Source of the DNA: Balanoglossus misakiensis
Taxonomy: Eukaryota > Hemichordata
Length of the DNA stretch: 64,000 nucleotides
NCBI GenBank assembly: GCA_040954595.2
Contig: CM082582.2
Span: 9,052,001-9,116,000, forward strand
Direction: 5' to 3'
Shown: positions 24,943 to 36,000 of the stretch, piece after piece
How the letters are laid out: each line of letters opens with the position of its first letter
How positions within the stretch are numbered: position 1 is the first letter of the stretch
The notes under the pieces: generated by a model
Databases searched by the model: none
Told to the model about the DNA's origin: nothing
Seen by the model: the letters and a program-made list of their open reading frames with translations, nothing else
Position numbers and translations under genes: made by a program

Positions 24943-24966
24943 GATGATGATGATGATGATGATGAT
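24943..24966. repeat. (ATG)n/(CAT)n short repeat in 5' UTR
   Basis: About eight trinucleotide units between the TATA box and the start codon of the SnoaL-type gene, probably in its 5' UTR. On the transcribed strand it reads (ATC)n and adds no ATG. Confidence 0.7.
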
Positions 24967-25020
24967 GCGAATGATGTAACGCGCAGAGCAACTTGTGATG
25001 GTGGAGACACTACAGGGCTG

Positions 25021-25028
25021 CTTATATA
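25021..25028 (-). promoter_or_regulatory. TATA box of the SnoaL-type gene
   Basis: TATATAAG on the minus strand, 124 bp upstream of the ATG at 24897. Initiation would be expected about 25-30 bp downstream (near 24995). The match is strong for a TATA box and the spacing is plausible. Confidence 0.6.
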
Positions 25029-27083
25029 CGTCCAAATCCGAGCCAAAGCTGGTCTGTTTCAATTGATAATCCGTTATTGATGATCCAACGTGTTTAATGA
25101 CCCCCCTGGACTGCTAGAGCACTTAAGGTTGTCACGGAAACAATGGCAATGTCACTTACCATACAAGGCCCGTGGCGATGATTCGGCACGTAAGCTTGTA
25201 ATAATTGATAATTTGTGGTCAACCGAAAGGAATACTTGCACACAAAACTCTCATTATTTTTCCCCAACCATTGTCTTGCCGAAGGTCTTCGTTCAAACAT
25301 TCGTAAATCAATATCACGGATTATTGTTCTGGTGTCGATGATTAATTGGGTGATGTTATAGCGTTGCGGTATCCTATACTACGCCCTTGGTGATGTACCG
25401 GTCGGGCCAGGGTTAACGCTATAGGTTAATTGATGCAATCTGCAGCATCGTGCAAGAATGCCGGACAGAAATATAAATTTCATTACAAACTAATGCACAT
25501 GGTACATCGCCGTTTCTTTGTATGAAATAATGCCATCAATGTGTCGGCGCGGGTGAAAGTTATCTAGTCTAACTTGATTTTTTCTTAAAAAACAGATTCA
25601 GTCAACAGGATTAGAAGCAGGCATTTTTTATGTAAAGGTCGCAATAATTTGTATGTAGACACCAAAAAGGCGTTGGTGACCCTATTAGTATTGTATGTCA
25701 TTACACGTCATTACGCATCAGCCGATTTTCGTCATATCGTAAATAAATGAAGCACATTCTTCGCCTATGAACTCCGGGTTTACAAGTGAATTTTCCAAAT
25801 GTTAACCAATTAAAAACAAAGACACCAATATTGCCAATATGTGAGGGCGCACTATTCAATAAATACCTGTTGCTCAGTTCTGGTAGATCATTACATTTCA
25901 TACATCACATACTGTGGACTCAAACCGTACACAACATATTAGATAATATAAACATAGTTTTAATAATCATAACGAAATCACAAAGTTCAAAGGTATGTAT
26001 TTATAATGTATATAAGATAAGTATTCTTTTTGTGAGTTTTTAGCAGTTTTTTTACTTATCAAGAAAATTTCCATACTCCTTAAAATATTCTCAGTTCTCC
26101 AAGGCTGGCAAGAACTGCTTACAGGAAATGAACGGGAAACATTGATCATTGAGCAGGTGAAGTTGGAAGTTGGAAGAAGGCTCAGACAAGCAGCTGCTAA
26201 AATGTCAATACAGTGGCAAAACAAAAAAATTCGAATATTACAGCAGCATTTATCCTTTAAAAATTGAAGCACGCAAAAATACTTTTTGGCTCTACTTATA
26301 TAACTAAGTAACTAACATACATTGTGATCCAAAATAAGCATTATTAATACAAGATACTACTAGTCATGTTGAAAAGTTAACAAAAAAGATGATGCTAGCT
26401 TTCTGGAGATTTTGGAGAATCTACTGCAATGGAAGAACATTGTTGGGATATTGTGGCTAAGTTGAAGGGAAAGTCACAGATTATGGGAGTCTGGTGCAGT
26501 TTTTCTTAACCAGATGCAAAGATCTCTGGAAGTGTTCACTTCTTAACTCTACACTGCAAACATCTAGTATCCAAGTCCACAACATTAAACATTTTACTCA
26601 GTACTAAACAACAAGTAGAAATAACAACAATTCTAAAAGCTGTTCAAACATACACTGTAGGAAAAGAGCCTTCACACAGCCTCGACGGCACCATTTTATG
26701 TGAATATACTCAATTACAAGTTAGTTTAGAAAAAAAATACACACTTCAACTTCAAGAGAATATGTACCTGTACATGATGATGTACATTGGGGTTTTCTCA
26801 CAACACATTTCATCCAAATGTCAGAAATAATATTTAATAATATGTATTATATATATGCAGCATTATTTCAATATTGATAAAATGCCAAATACAACTTTTT
26901 CCAAATTTTTTTTTAGAAGATGTGCGCTTGAAGACAAAGTCAAAACAGTACTACATCCATATGCAGCATTTTTGATGATAAAATTTTCACAAAATTTTTG
27001 TCACACATGTCATTGTGTGCTTCATGGACAAGTATTTCAAGGCAAATTACAAAATCTATCTTGATGGTGTTTTCACTCTGAAA
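25029..27083. other. Intergenic region and 3' UTR of the ZNF507-like gene
   Basis: AT-rich sequence with no recognised coding exon. The part nearest 27084 is probably the 3' UTR of the minus-strand zinc-finger gene. No repeat element or RNA gene was recognised. Confidence 0.5.
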
Positions 27084-30000
27084 TTAGTTTTCTGTTGCCA
27101 CTTCCTCCTGGTGTGCAATCACGTCTGGTTCAGGACACCGTTCGACGCCATCTGCCAAAGTTTCCAGCGTGTTCAACACGCGGCTGTCCCCCGATGGCAC
27201 TGCACTGACAGTCGCTGCAGCAATGTTCGCCTCGTCATCTTGCACTTTTTTCGGCTGCAGCGGTTGCTGCTCCTGCAGCGGTTGATCTTGGTTGGGATCC
27301 TGCGGTTGTGTCTGCTGCTGTTGCATAGGTTGCTGTCGGTCGGCGCTCTCCGTGGGCTGCTGTGGCTGGCCGGTCGCGCCGTGCGTCTTCATGTGTTCGG
27401 TCAGAGCCGCTTTGTCGATGCCTTCGTACCCGCACTGAGAGCAGCGGAACGCCACCAGGCAGTACTCGAAACCTTTGCTCTTGTTCTGCTTTTTCCGCAC
27501 CAGGGGCTCTGCCTGACCCTCTGGTTCGGAGAGATTGTCGTTTTCCACGGCCTTTCGTTTGTTTGCTTTGACTGCGGCTGGCGGGGTGTGTTTGCTGTCG
27601 AAATCAAGCGCTGCATTGATGACGTCGTTGGTGGCATCGTAGTTGTAGTTTGGCTCGCTCGCGTGTCTCCACATGTGTGATTTCAGCGACGGCAGGTGGC
27701 TACATATGTAGCCACACAGGTTGCATTTGTACTGCTCCATCTGCTGTTGACTAGGAGCCTCCCCATAGTGTTTCTTCATGTGGGACCGCAGACTCTGGGG
27801 ATAGGGGCCAGCGAAGTCACAATGCTGGCATTTGTAAGGCTTATCCGACGCATGGAATTTCATGTGGTTCTTGACGCCACTCATTGTACCCGAGGTGTAA
27901 TCGCAGATCTCGCACTTGAACGGTTTGACGTGCGTCCGCACGTGCTTCTCCAAGTTCGCCCGGCTGTCGGCGGTGTACTCGCACTCCTGGCAGTTGTACG
28001 TCTGGTTCATCTCGCAGACTTGCTTGTGCTGCCGCAGCAGGTAGCGCTGCTTGAAGCTGGCGCTGCAGGCGTAGCAGGTGTACACCCGGCTGATGGCGTG
28101 GGTCTTCAGGTGGGCCCGGAAGGTGGCCGCGTTGCAGGACTCGTAGTCGCACGTCTCGCAGTGGAAGGGCACGTTCCCGTCGTGTCCCCGGACGTGCGAC
28201 TTCAGCTGGCTGTTGTTGCTGAACGTGGCGGGACACATGTTGCACTGGTACGTCCGCTGCTTGCAGTGATCCATCATGTGGTCCTGCAGGTCCTCGCTGC
28301 TCTCCCCGACCACGTCGCAAAGCGGGCACTTGTAGGGTATCCTCTCCTTGTGGATGCGCATGTGCTGCTTCACGTAGCCTTTATTGGCGCTGAAGTACTG
28401 GCACAGCTTGCACTGGTACAGAGGCTGTGGGACGTTAACTGTCTCTATCAGACTCTCAACGTCGATGACCTCTCTCTTTTTTGTCGCGCTCGCTTCACCA
28501 GAGGTCTGTTGCAGTTTCTCCATGATTTCTTCTCCTGAGTCGTTGGGATTGTCTCGCATTCTTTCAATGACAGTCAACAGCGAACTGCTGATGCCGCCCT
28601 GCTTAGAGCTGCTGCTTTCGTTGCTGCCTTCACTCAGAGTCGGGCTAACTGCGCCGCTTTTTCTTCGCTTGCTGCGAGTGACCATCCCGTCACCGCCGGC
28701 CGGCCTCTTCACCCCTTGCTGCGCTTTCTCCTCATTGAGGTCGCCGACGACAACAATGACATCATGCTGTCCATCTACAATGACATCATCTCCGGCATCA
28801 CAAACGCAGGGTTCACCGGAATTAGGTTTATAGTTTGGGCAGTCTTTTTGTCTGTCCTGCGGCAAATCTTTCGCGGCAAACGGTGGTACAAAAGGCACTT
28901 CTTGTGACGTTTCTGGCTCTTTAGCTTCTTCAGACCTGGGTTGCCCCTTCTGCTTTTCCGGTCCAGTGTGCCTTTCCTGGCTCTTAAGTCCTGCCAAGGT
29001 CGCTGCGATCAGCGACTCTAGGGCATTGGCCCCCTGGCCAGCCTGGGCCTTACTAGTGGCTGGTTCCGCGACACTCTGCACTCCCGGACTCGATCCTTCC
29101 TGCTTGGACCTCTGAAGCAGTGATGCCAACAAATTGCTGCAGGAGACTCCAGATGCTGCGGTACTGCAGGTTTTCTCAGTGCCTTCACTCTGTCCTGAAC
29201 ACTCTTCCATTGCTGCCTTTCCTTCCTCTTCAGATTCGCTTCCAGAATCAAGCACAATAACCTCACTTTCTTCACTGTTTGTTGGACTTGATTTCACCTT
29301 TGTCATCTCTCGGTTGGTGATTTCACTTTGATATGCTTCCTGGAGCGCTGGATGCTCCACGGCATATTTCACATTGCGTTTTCTCGATGCGTCGCCTTTG
29401 GCACCAGCCTTCAGCTTATCTTTCCCTATTTGACGCTCCACAGTGTCAGAAATCAGCTGCTGCAGGGAGGTCCTGGTTTCAATGATGCTGAAGTCACCAC
29501 AGCATGACGGCGTGCTTTTCCCAGACACCACCTTCTTTTGCAATAAGTCTTTATTGATTTGCAGAGGATTAGCTGCATTCACAGTGGTTTGCACGTTCTG
29601 TTTTGCAGTCCCTGACTCAGAATCATGAACACATTGTTCTTTCGGTGTGTCTGCAGTTTGATTGCCAGAGTTCATTTCCATACACACCTGCCTTGTTGCA
29701 ATTTGTGTTTCCTTCTCCTCCGGTCCCTCCTGTTCCGTCTCCACGCGTGAGCTCTTGGTGGCCTGGTGGTCCGCCGGACTTTTTGCTGCTTCCAACTGTT
29801 CGCCGCTTTCTGGCTTACTTGGAACAGCAGCGGCTTTCCCGGCCTCCTGAGGTTTGGACTGGCCGTCTGCCGGGTAATACTTCCTGGCGTACGCCGTCGA
29901 CACCAACCGCTCGATCACCGGGAACTGTTTGTGGCTGACGCTGACCGGCTGGCATTCACACTGGCCGCTGGTGGAACCACCCTGGCAGCAACTCTTGCCA

Positions 30001-31373
30001 CTGGACTGCCCGCAGCACGTGGACATCGCCGGCTGGACGGCCACCACGGGCAAGTTGGGTATGCGATTCTGCTGGCTGTTGATGGTGGCGAAGAGTTCTT
30101 CGATCACCGGGTACGAGCACCCTTCCTCCCCGGCGTGCCTCCAGGCGTGGGCCTTCAACGTGCACAGTTTCTCGCAAACGTAGCCGCACAGCAGGCACTT
30201 GAACAGCGAAGGTGTCTGCTGGACCGGCCGTGGCTGCGAGACGTGTCCGAGACTCTGAGGCGAGGCGGTGGAGCCGGTAGGAAGCGCCTGAGTTTCACTG
30301 TTTGGCGGGCCAGGCGAGGTCTTCTCGGCGGACTGGCCCTCCTTCTGCAGCTGAACAACACCCTGGGGGGCAATCTTATCGATGTGCTTCCACATGTGAT
30401 CGCGCAGGATCTCCTCGCACTTGCACGAGTACCCGCACTCCGAGCACTTGAGGACCAGCTCCTGCGTCTGGTTGTGGGTCTTCAGGTGCACCTGCAGAAC
30501 AGCCAGCTCCATGGTGACAAACTCGCACTGGTTACACTTGTACTTGCGGCTGACCTCGTGGCTGCGCTGGTGCCTGGTCATCAGGTTCTTCATAGTCGTA
30601 GCGTAGTCGCACAGGGCACACTTGTACACGTCGTCGGGATGCGTGCGCAAATGTGCATAGAACATGCTTTTCTCGGGAGTCACAAACTCGCACAAATTAC
30701 ACTTGTATTCTTTTAACTCCGGCTCCGGCATCAGATACATATCATCTCCCGAACTGCCACCCCTGAGCGCTCTGTTCTCACAGCATGGGCACTTGGGTAA
30801 TGTGTTCCCCAACAGCTTAGCTGGATCCACAGCAAACAGACACGGGCACTCGGGACACTTGTACAGATTCTGCAGCTCTGCTTGTTGCTTGGGTCGCTGT
30901 TTGGACTTTGAAGACCCGCCACTTTGGCAGAGGTGAGTGACCTTAGACTTGGATTTGGACGAGGAGGAGATGACCGTCTCTCCCTGCTGCTGCTTGTTGC
31001 CGTTCACTATCTCCGTGAGTTTCTGTATCACGATGGACAGCGCCTCGTCCTTATTGCACAGCCTTGCAGGATTCAGGCCGTCCGCAGAATCGTTACTCGC
31101 TTCCTGATCTTGGACTGTGTGCGCTTGTTCCTGGTGCCCGTCCGTCTGCTCCCCTTCGCCCGAACCATCACCGGGCGGCTGCAACGCTATTCGCAGGCAT
31201 CCCTGAGCAACGTGGGTCGGTGGATTGTGATGTGAAATTCCAACTGGCAAGACACCGGGCTCTTGTTCGTCTCGGTCAGCTGCTCTCGGACTTCTTCCCG
31301 CCAGACTGGCAGTGCCCACCTGGTGAAGATCAATGCTTTCTACAGCTTCCACCACCACTCGTGAATTTGCCAT
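27084..31373 (-). CDS. ZNF507: Large C2H2 zinc-finger protein, ZNF507-like
   Basis: A single uninterrupted exon of 1429 aa, nuclear by composition. I chose the ATG at 31373 (MANSRVVVEAV); the open frame extends 22 codons further but without an ATG. C2H2 fingers fall in two clusters. The first is at about residues 171-415 (YKCNLCEFVTPEK, YKCALCDYATT, YKCNQCEFVTME, LKCSECGYSC ending MWKHIDK, FKCLLCGYVC ending AWRHAGEEGCSYP). The second is at about 985-1240 and ends with CNLCGYICSHLPSLKSHMWR, then HASEPNYNYD, which resembles human ZNF507 as I recall it. One more finger, FRCSQCGYEGIDKA, is near 1310. The long middle is Ser/Glu/Gln-rich and disordered; the tail is Gln/Pro-rich. Human ZNF507 (953 aa) is shorter. 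An acceptor near 31475 (CTTCCGCAG|GGAGG) suggests a noncoding first exon and a short upstream frame. The ZNF507 name is supported by similarity and linkage with TSHZ and PEPD, but no search was run. Confidence 0.75.
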   Translation of the reverse strand: MANSRVVVEAVESIDLHQVGTASLAGRSPRAADRDEQEPGVLPVGISHHNPPTHVAQGCLRIALQPPGDGSGEGEQTDGHQEQAHTVQDQEASNDSADGLNPARLCNKDEALSIVIQKLTEIVNGNKQQQGETVISSSSKSKSKVTHLCQSGGSSKSKQRPKQQAELQNLYKCPECPCLFAVDPAKLLGNTLPKCPCCENRALRGGSSGDDMYLMPEPELKEYKCNLCEFVTPEKSMFYAHLRTHPDDVYKCALCDYATTMKNLMTRHQRSHEVSRKYKCNQCEFVTMELAVLQVHLKTHNQTQELVLKCSECGYSCKCEEILRDHMWKHIDKIAPQGVVQLQKEGQSAEKTSPGPPNSETQALPTGSTASPQSLGHVSQPRPVQQTPSLFKCLLCGYVCEKLCTLKAHAWRHAGEEGCSYPVIEELFATINSQQNRIPNLPVVAVQPAMSTCCGQSSGKSCCQGGSTSGQCECQPVSVSHKQFPVIERLVSTAYARKYYPADGQSKPQEAGKAAAVPSKPESGEQLEAAKSPADHQATKSSRVETEQEGPEEKETQIATRQVCMEMNSGNQTADTPKEQCVHDSESGTAKQNVQTTVNAANPLQINKDLLQKKVVSGKSTPSCCGDFSIIETRTSLQQLISDTVERQIGKDKLKAGAKGDASRKRNVKYAVEHPALQEAYQSEITNREMTKVKSSPTNSEESEVIVLDSGSESEEEGKAAMEECSGQSEGTEKTCSTAASGVSCSNLLASLLQRSKQEGSSPGVQSVAEPATSKAQAGQGANALESLIAATLAGLKSQERHTGPEKQKGQPRSEEAKEPETSQEVPFVPPFAAKDLPQDRQKDCPNYKPNSGEPCVCDAGDDVIVDGQHDVIVVVGDLNEEKAQQGVKRPAGGDGMVTRSKRRKSGAVSPTLSEGSNESSSSKQGGISSSLLTVIERMRDNPNDSGEEIMEKLQQTSGEASATKKREVIDVESLIETVNVPQPLYQCKLCQYFSANKGYVKQHMRIHKERIPYKCPLCDVVGESSEDLQDHMMDHCKQRTYQCNMCPATFSNNSQLKSHVRGHDGNVPFHCETCDYESCNAATFRAHLKTHAISRVYTCYACSASFKQRYLLRQHKQVCEMNQTYNCQECEYTADSRANLEKHVRTHVKPFKCEICDYTSGTMSGVKNHMKFHASDKPYKCQHCDFAGPYPQSLRSHMKKHYGEAPSQQQMEQYKCNLCGYICSHLPSLKSHMWRHASEPNYNYDATNDVINAALDFDSKHTPPAAVKANKRKAVENDNLSEPEGQAEPLVRKKQNKSKGFEYCLVAFRCSQCGYEGIDKAALTEHMKTHGATGQPQQPTESADRQQPMQQQQTQPQDPNQDQPLQEQQPLQPKKVQDDEANIAAATVSAVPSGDSRVLNTLETLADGVERCPEPDVIAHQEEVATEN

Positions 31374-33084
31374 TTTCTGGCCGTACGGTCTTGCTTGTCG
31401 AGTATTGTCACTGATTATTTTTCCCCGGGGTGTTGTCAAAAATGATCATATCGAGGCAACTGTATCCTCCCTGCGGAAGTGAAACGAGAAAAGCGAGTTA
31501 ACAGACATGCTGTAAAAAGGACAATTTTTGAGCAGAAACAGAGAAACTTAAAGATTAAAACTTTTTGTTTTCACTGCTTTGAGCTATGCATTTAAACAAT
31601 GTATATAAAAATGTATTTGATTAACACAGCAAGTTTCCAAAGTAAACTGAAATTCCTTGTGGTAAAGTTAAAGAAGAGTATATGCACACTTACTTGGAAT
31701 GGGTTATTTCAGTGCTTTGGAAACCAATATTAGCTCTCATCAGAAGTTCATAAAACCTGCAAAACACAATGACAAAAAAGTGTTTATTATTATTTGGTTG
31801 ATTATTGTAACATAGTTCCAGTGAGTTAAGTGTAATAAAATCTAGCAATTGTGAAATGTTTGAACCTACAATATTGGGAAAGCAGTTCACTTTGTTATGC
31901 AAATTACACCTGGTAATGCATTTCTCAGTTTTGGAGGCCAATGAATTTGACTGTTTACAAAATAAAATGTGTGCCACATGACGGCATTCGTCAATCATGT
32001 TTATCACGTTGCGCCACTGGTTTTGATCTCGCAATGTTTTTGATCATATTTTGACATTGATTTACACTTGGAGCCATGGAGATGCATGATGCTTCCAGAC
32101 TGCACCAGATGTTTGATTGACTGTCACAACTGACAAGACTGGCGAGTTTGTTAAAATGATGCTTTAATGTGCACGCTGATTTCACTACCAATATATTGCG
32201 GTGTGATCCTATAGTACACTTTTGCTCCGCGACTAATTAAATGATTACGTTTTCGTACACTCAATATGGTACCTGCTACCACCAGCTGTTGTATTTACCC
32301 ATAGACAGCAGTCTATGATTTCCCTAACAACAGATGCCCTCGGTAACTAAACTGGGGATTTCAGTGCTAACACAAGAATCTATCGGTTTTAACTTGTTCA
32401 AATTCACATAAATACGGCACTGGATCTTGTGAATATAGATTTGTTGGTACTGACCGCTCGCCTAGCAATAATACTACGCCTTGCCTACGTGTTGATTACA
32501 TGATGACTGACAGCGGCATTTTGAGTAGTCCACAATCGACAGTTTCGTTTTTCGAGATTCACTGAGTAATATACAATGGACATAACATCAAATTTATAGA
32601 AACGGGAGGCTTCATAAAACGGAACATGCGATTTATAAACTCACCCGAATTTCTCTTCAAAATTTCGAAGTTTCAACCAAAATTTGCTGCAAATTCCAGA
32701 AATGCCGTTTGCTGACTCCAAGATGGCGACCGTTTAATATCACGTGACTTTGGGTCGCGGGTCAGTTGAGGCGCACAAAGGTCATGTATTTGTGGCGCTT
32801 TGTTGATGTTATGCTGGGGAGCTGGATTGACGTCTCGGTCGTTTAGAAGGTACATGCAGGTAGGTTTGTCGCAAAAAGTGAAATATAGTATCATTTTGGA
32901 TGTTTGTTTACACCGTACAAGTTGTAATCATCGTTTGCCAGGCAAGGAGGCTGTGGTAATAGTAATCAAAATCATTGTGTTATCGAAACCTTGACTGAGA
33001 ATGTGCAAGCATGGTGCTATATTCTAGCTCAACTTGCCCTGATTTATTTCCTGGTGATATTTCCTCTACAGTGTAAAGAAAACA
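31374..33084. promoter_or_regulatory. Divergent upstream region of the two zinc-finger genes
   Basis: 1.7 kb between opposing start codons. Toward the plus-strand gene, a donor (CATGCAG|GTAGGT, exon end 32859) and an acceptor (CCTCTACAG, exon start 33072) indicate a noncoding first exon and a 5' UTR intron. CCAAGATGGCGAC at 32718-32730 matches the YY1-type site often found at transcription starts. Toward the minus-strand gene a 5' UTR acceptor lies near 31475. No TATA box was recognised. Confidence 0.5.
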
Positions 33085-36000
33085 ATGGATCTTCCCGACC
33101 TAGAGAAGGATCAAGATATTCATCTCTGCCTCAACTGTAAAAGCACTGTTGTTGGTCTGCTTGAGTACATCACTCATAAGAGAGACCTCTGTCCATTTAG
33201 AAAGGACCCTGAAAAAGTTAAGACCGAGAGGTGTACAGCATCGAACTCTGATGACAGTCAAACACATCAACTGAGAAAGAAACGGCAACCGCACACCATT
33301 CAGCTGTACCCTCCCACCAGTCTGACAGGAAATATATTTGAGTCGAGCTCAGATGATGACAATGAAGAGGACTGTGATGATAATGAGAGTGATTTCAAGG
33401 AAGACAGTGGTAGCCTGAATGATTGTACATGTAGTGATGGAAAAGTGGAAGATGCCTCAGTGAATTGCAGTTCAGAGAATGAAAAAATGAGGCTTGATGT
33501 CGTCCCCAAAGAAAATGATATTGCAGAGCCAGAGAAAGGGTATTTGGCTGAAACAGTTGCAATGGATACTGCAGTGAATTTAGATAGTCATGTTACTTCT
33601 GAGAACAGACAAAGTGAGGTCACAGTTGCTGGCCGCAAAAAGAGGGGAAGAAGGAAACGTCTTACAAGATGTGTGCAGCTTGCTGGCAGGAGAAAAACAG
33701 AACCTGGTCAAGCAGTTTTTGGTTCGGGAGAGGGTGTGAAACGAAGAGTTGGTCGGCCAAGAAAGGCCACTGCACCACCAAACATAAACGACATGTGTGC
33801 CAAAGATATGAAACGAAGAGTTGGTCGACCAAGAAAGACCACTGCACCACCAAAAATAAACGACGTGTGTGCCAAAGATATGAAACGAAGAGTTGGTCGG
33901 CCAAGAAAGACCACTGCACCACCAAACATAAACGACGTGTGTGCCAAAGATATAAAACGAAGAGTTGGTCGGCCAAGAAAGACCACTGCACCACTAAATA
34001 TAAACGACGTGTGTGCCAAAGATATAAAACGAAGAGTTGGTCGGCCAAGAAAGAGCACTGCACCACCAAACATAAACGACGTGTGTGCCAAAGACCACAA
34101 AATATTACTTCCTGGAGATAGAGGATCCAAACACGAACAGGATGACCACACCATTGGCATCAGCGGGAAGGTGACGCCGAGAGATGAAAGTGATGAAACA
34201 GAGCCAGCTGTGGAAAAGAACGAGACATTTGCCTATATGGGAGCACTGGGGTTGCAGTCGTCAAGGTTAAATGTCAAGGGTCAAGGGCAAAATGCCGGCC
34301 AGAGGCTTGAGGAGGAGCCAGAAAAACCTGAACCCATGAAACTGAGGCCAAGGAGCTCCGTTCGTAAAAGCACTGTTGAGGAGGACTTTGATGAGTCGTC
34401 AGCTTCTGAGACAGATAGTGTTGAGTCTCTGAAAGGGAAAAGCGTACAATACGCACGTGATATTCAGTGCTATGAGTGTGAGTACAGTTCCCACAAAATG
34501 TCTGTCATGAAAAGGCATGTGCGAGAGGAGCATCCTGTTTCCAACTATTCAAAGTCGCAAATGTGCCTCAATCTTCGTGAATTGGAGAAGTGTGACGTGT
34601 GCAAGGTTCACTTGTCCTTTCACCACATAAGCACACACTTGCAATCAATGAAACACCGCAGGAATGCCCTGCGGATAAGCGGTCGTGCCCCGGCAGAGGT
34701 ATGCCAGAAGTGCAGCAAGGCATTCTACATAGCGGACGACCTTGAGAGCCACATGCGTGCCGCGCACACGGGAAAAGTTCTGAAATGCATGGTGTGCCAA
34801 ATGGAGTTCCCCAGCCGCAATGAGCTGCAGAGGCACCGCAAGAAGGAACACACATTCTGGTACAACAGGGAGGACTCTGTGGGTGCCAAGGAGAAGAGTA
34901 AAAATCATTTCACCAAGATATTGCTGTCCGGCGGGCTGTGTCAGTACAAATGCAATGAATGTGGCAAAGTTCTGTGGAGCCACCAGGGTCTGGCAGGCCA
35001 CCTCAGCACACACAGCCGTGAGAGTCCCATCAAGTGTCCTTCATGCAGTCACACTTTCCGCAGGTTGGGGGACTACAACACGCACATTAAAAGTCACCTG
35101 GGCTTGAGTACAAAGCAGTGTCCACATTGTGAATACCGTGCAGTGAGGAGATCGACTCTACTGAGTCACATAGATTCAAAGCATAATTCAGGCAGGAAAA
35201 AGAGATTTATCTGCGAGGTATGTGGTGTGCGATTCTATACTCGCAATCTGTTGAAAGTGCACCTTGTGACGCACACAAACCATCGCCCGTTCAAATGCAC
35301 CGTCAAGAACTGCATGCACGCCTTTCGGCACGCCGCAGAGTTGCGATATCACGTGATGACGCACACTGGCCAGAAGCCCTTTCTCTGTGACCACTGCGGC
35401 TATGCTGGAAAGACGAAGCACGCACTGACGAAGCACCAGCGAACGCACACAGGAGAAAAACCCTTCAAATGTGACTTCCTCGGCTGCTCTTACGCAAGTG
35501 CAACCTGCTCTCATCTCAAAAGACACAAACGTGCACATGTCGGGGCCAAACCTTACAAGTGTCCATACTGTGACCACAGGACAGCTTGTATTGAAAACAT
35601 GCGCAAGCACATCATTAAAACCAAGAGACATGAGGGAAAGAACCTGCTTGTGTGCCCCTTCTGTGAGACCTTCTCAACGAATAATAGTAAGGAATTCCGA
35701 AAGCATGTGCACTTCGAGCACCGACCGGTTCACCCCACTGAGATAATGTCTGTACTAGCCGGTGTGTACAAACCTGAGGGTGTCAGCCGTGTGGCCCGTA
35801 CTGCAGTAGTACCGCCAAACAGTGAAAATGCACTGTCTGAGAACTGTGTTTCTGAACCGTTGAACCACCAGGTGTTCAGCAATTCCACTGTGTCAGAGCC
35901 AGCCAGTAAGGAAGACACTGGCAGCCTGACAGAGATAGTCTTTGTTCCGCCCTCTATGACTGCTCAGGCGAGCACAGCCCAAGAGAGTGAGAAGCAGTGT

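Noticed and set aside
27696-28538. 280-codon plus-strand frame opposite the ZNF507-like fingers
   Set aside because: Antisense shadow of the finger-coding strand; its VL/HV-rich repeats come from complementing His/Cys finger codons.
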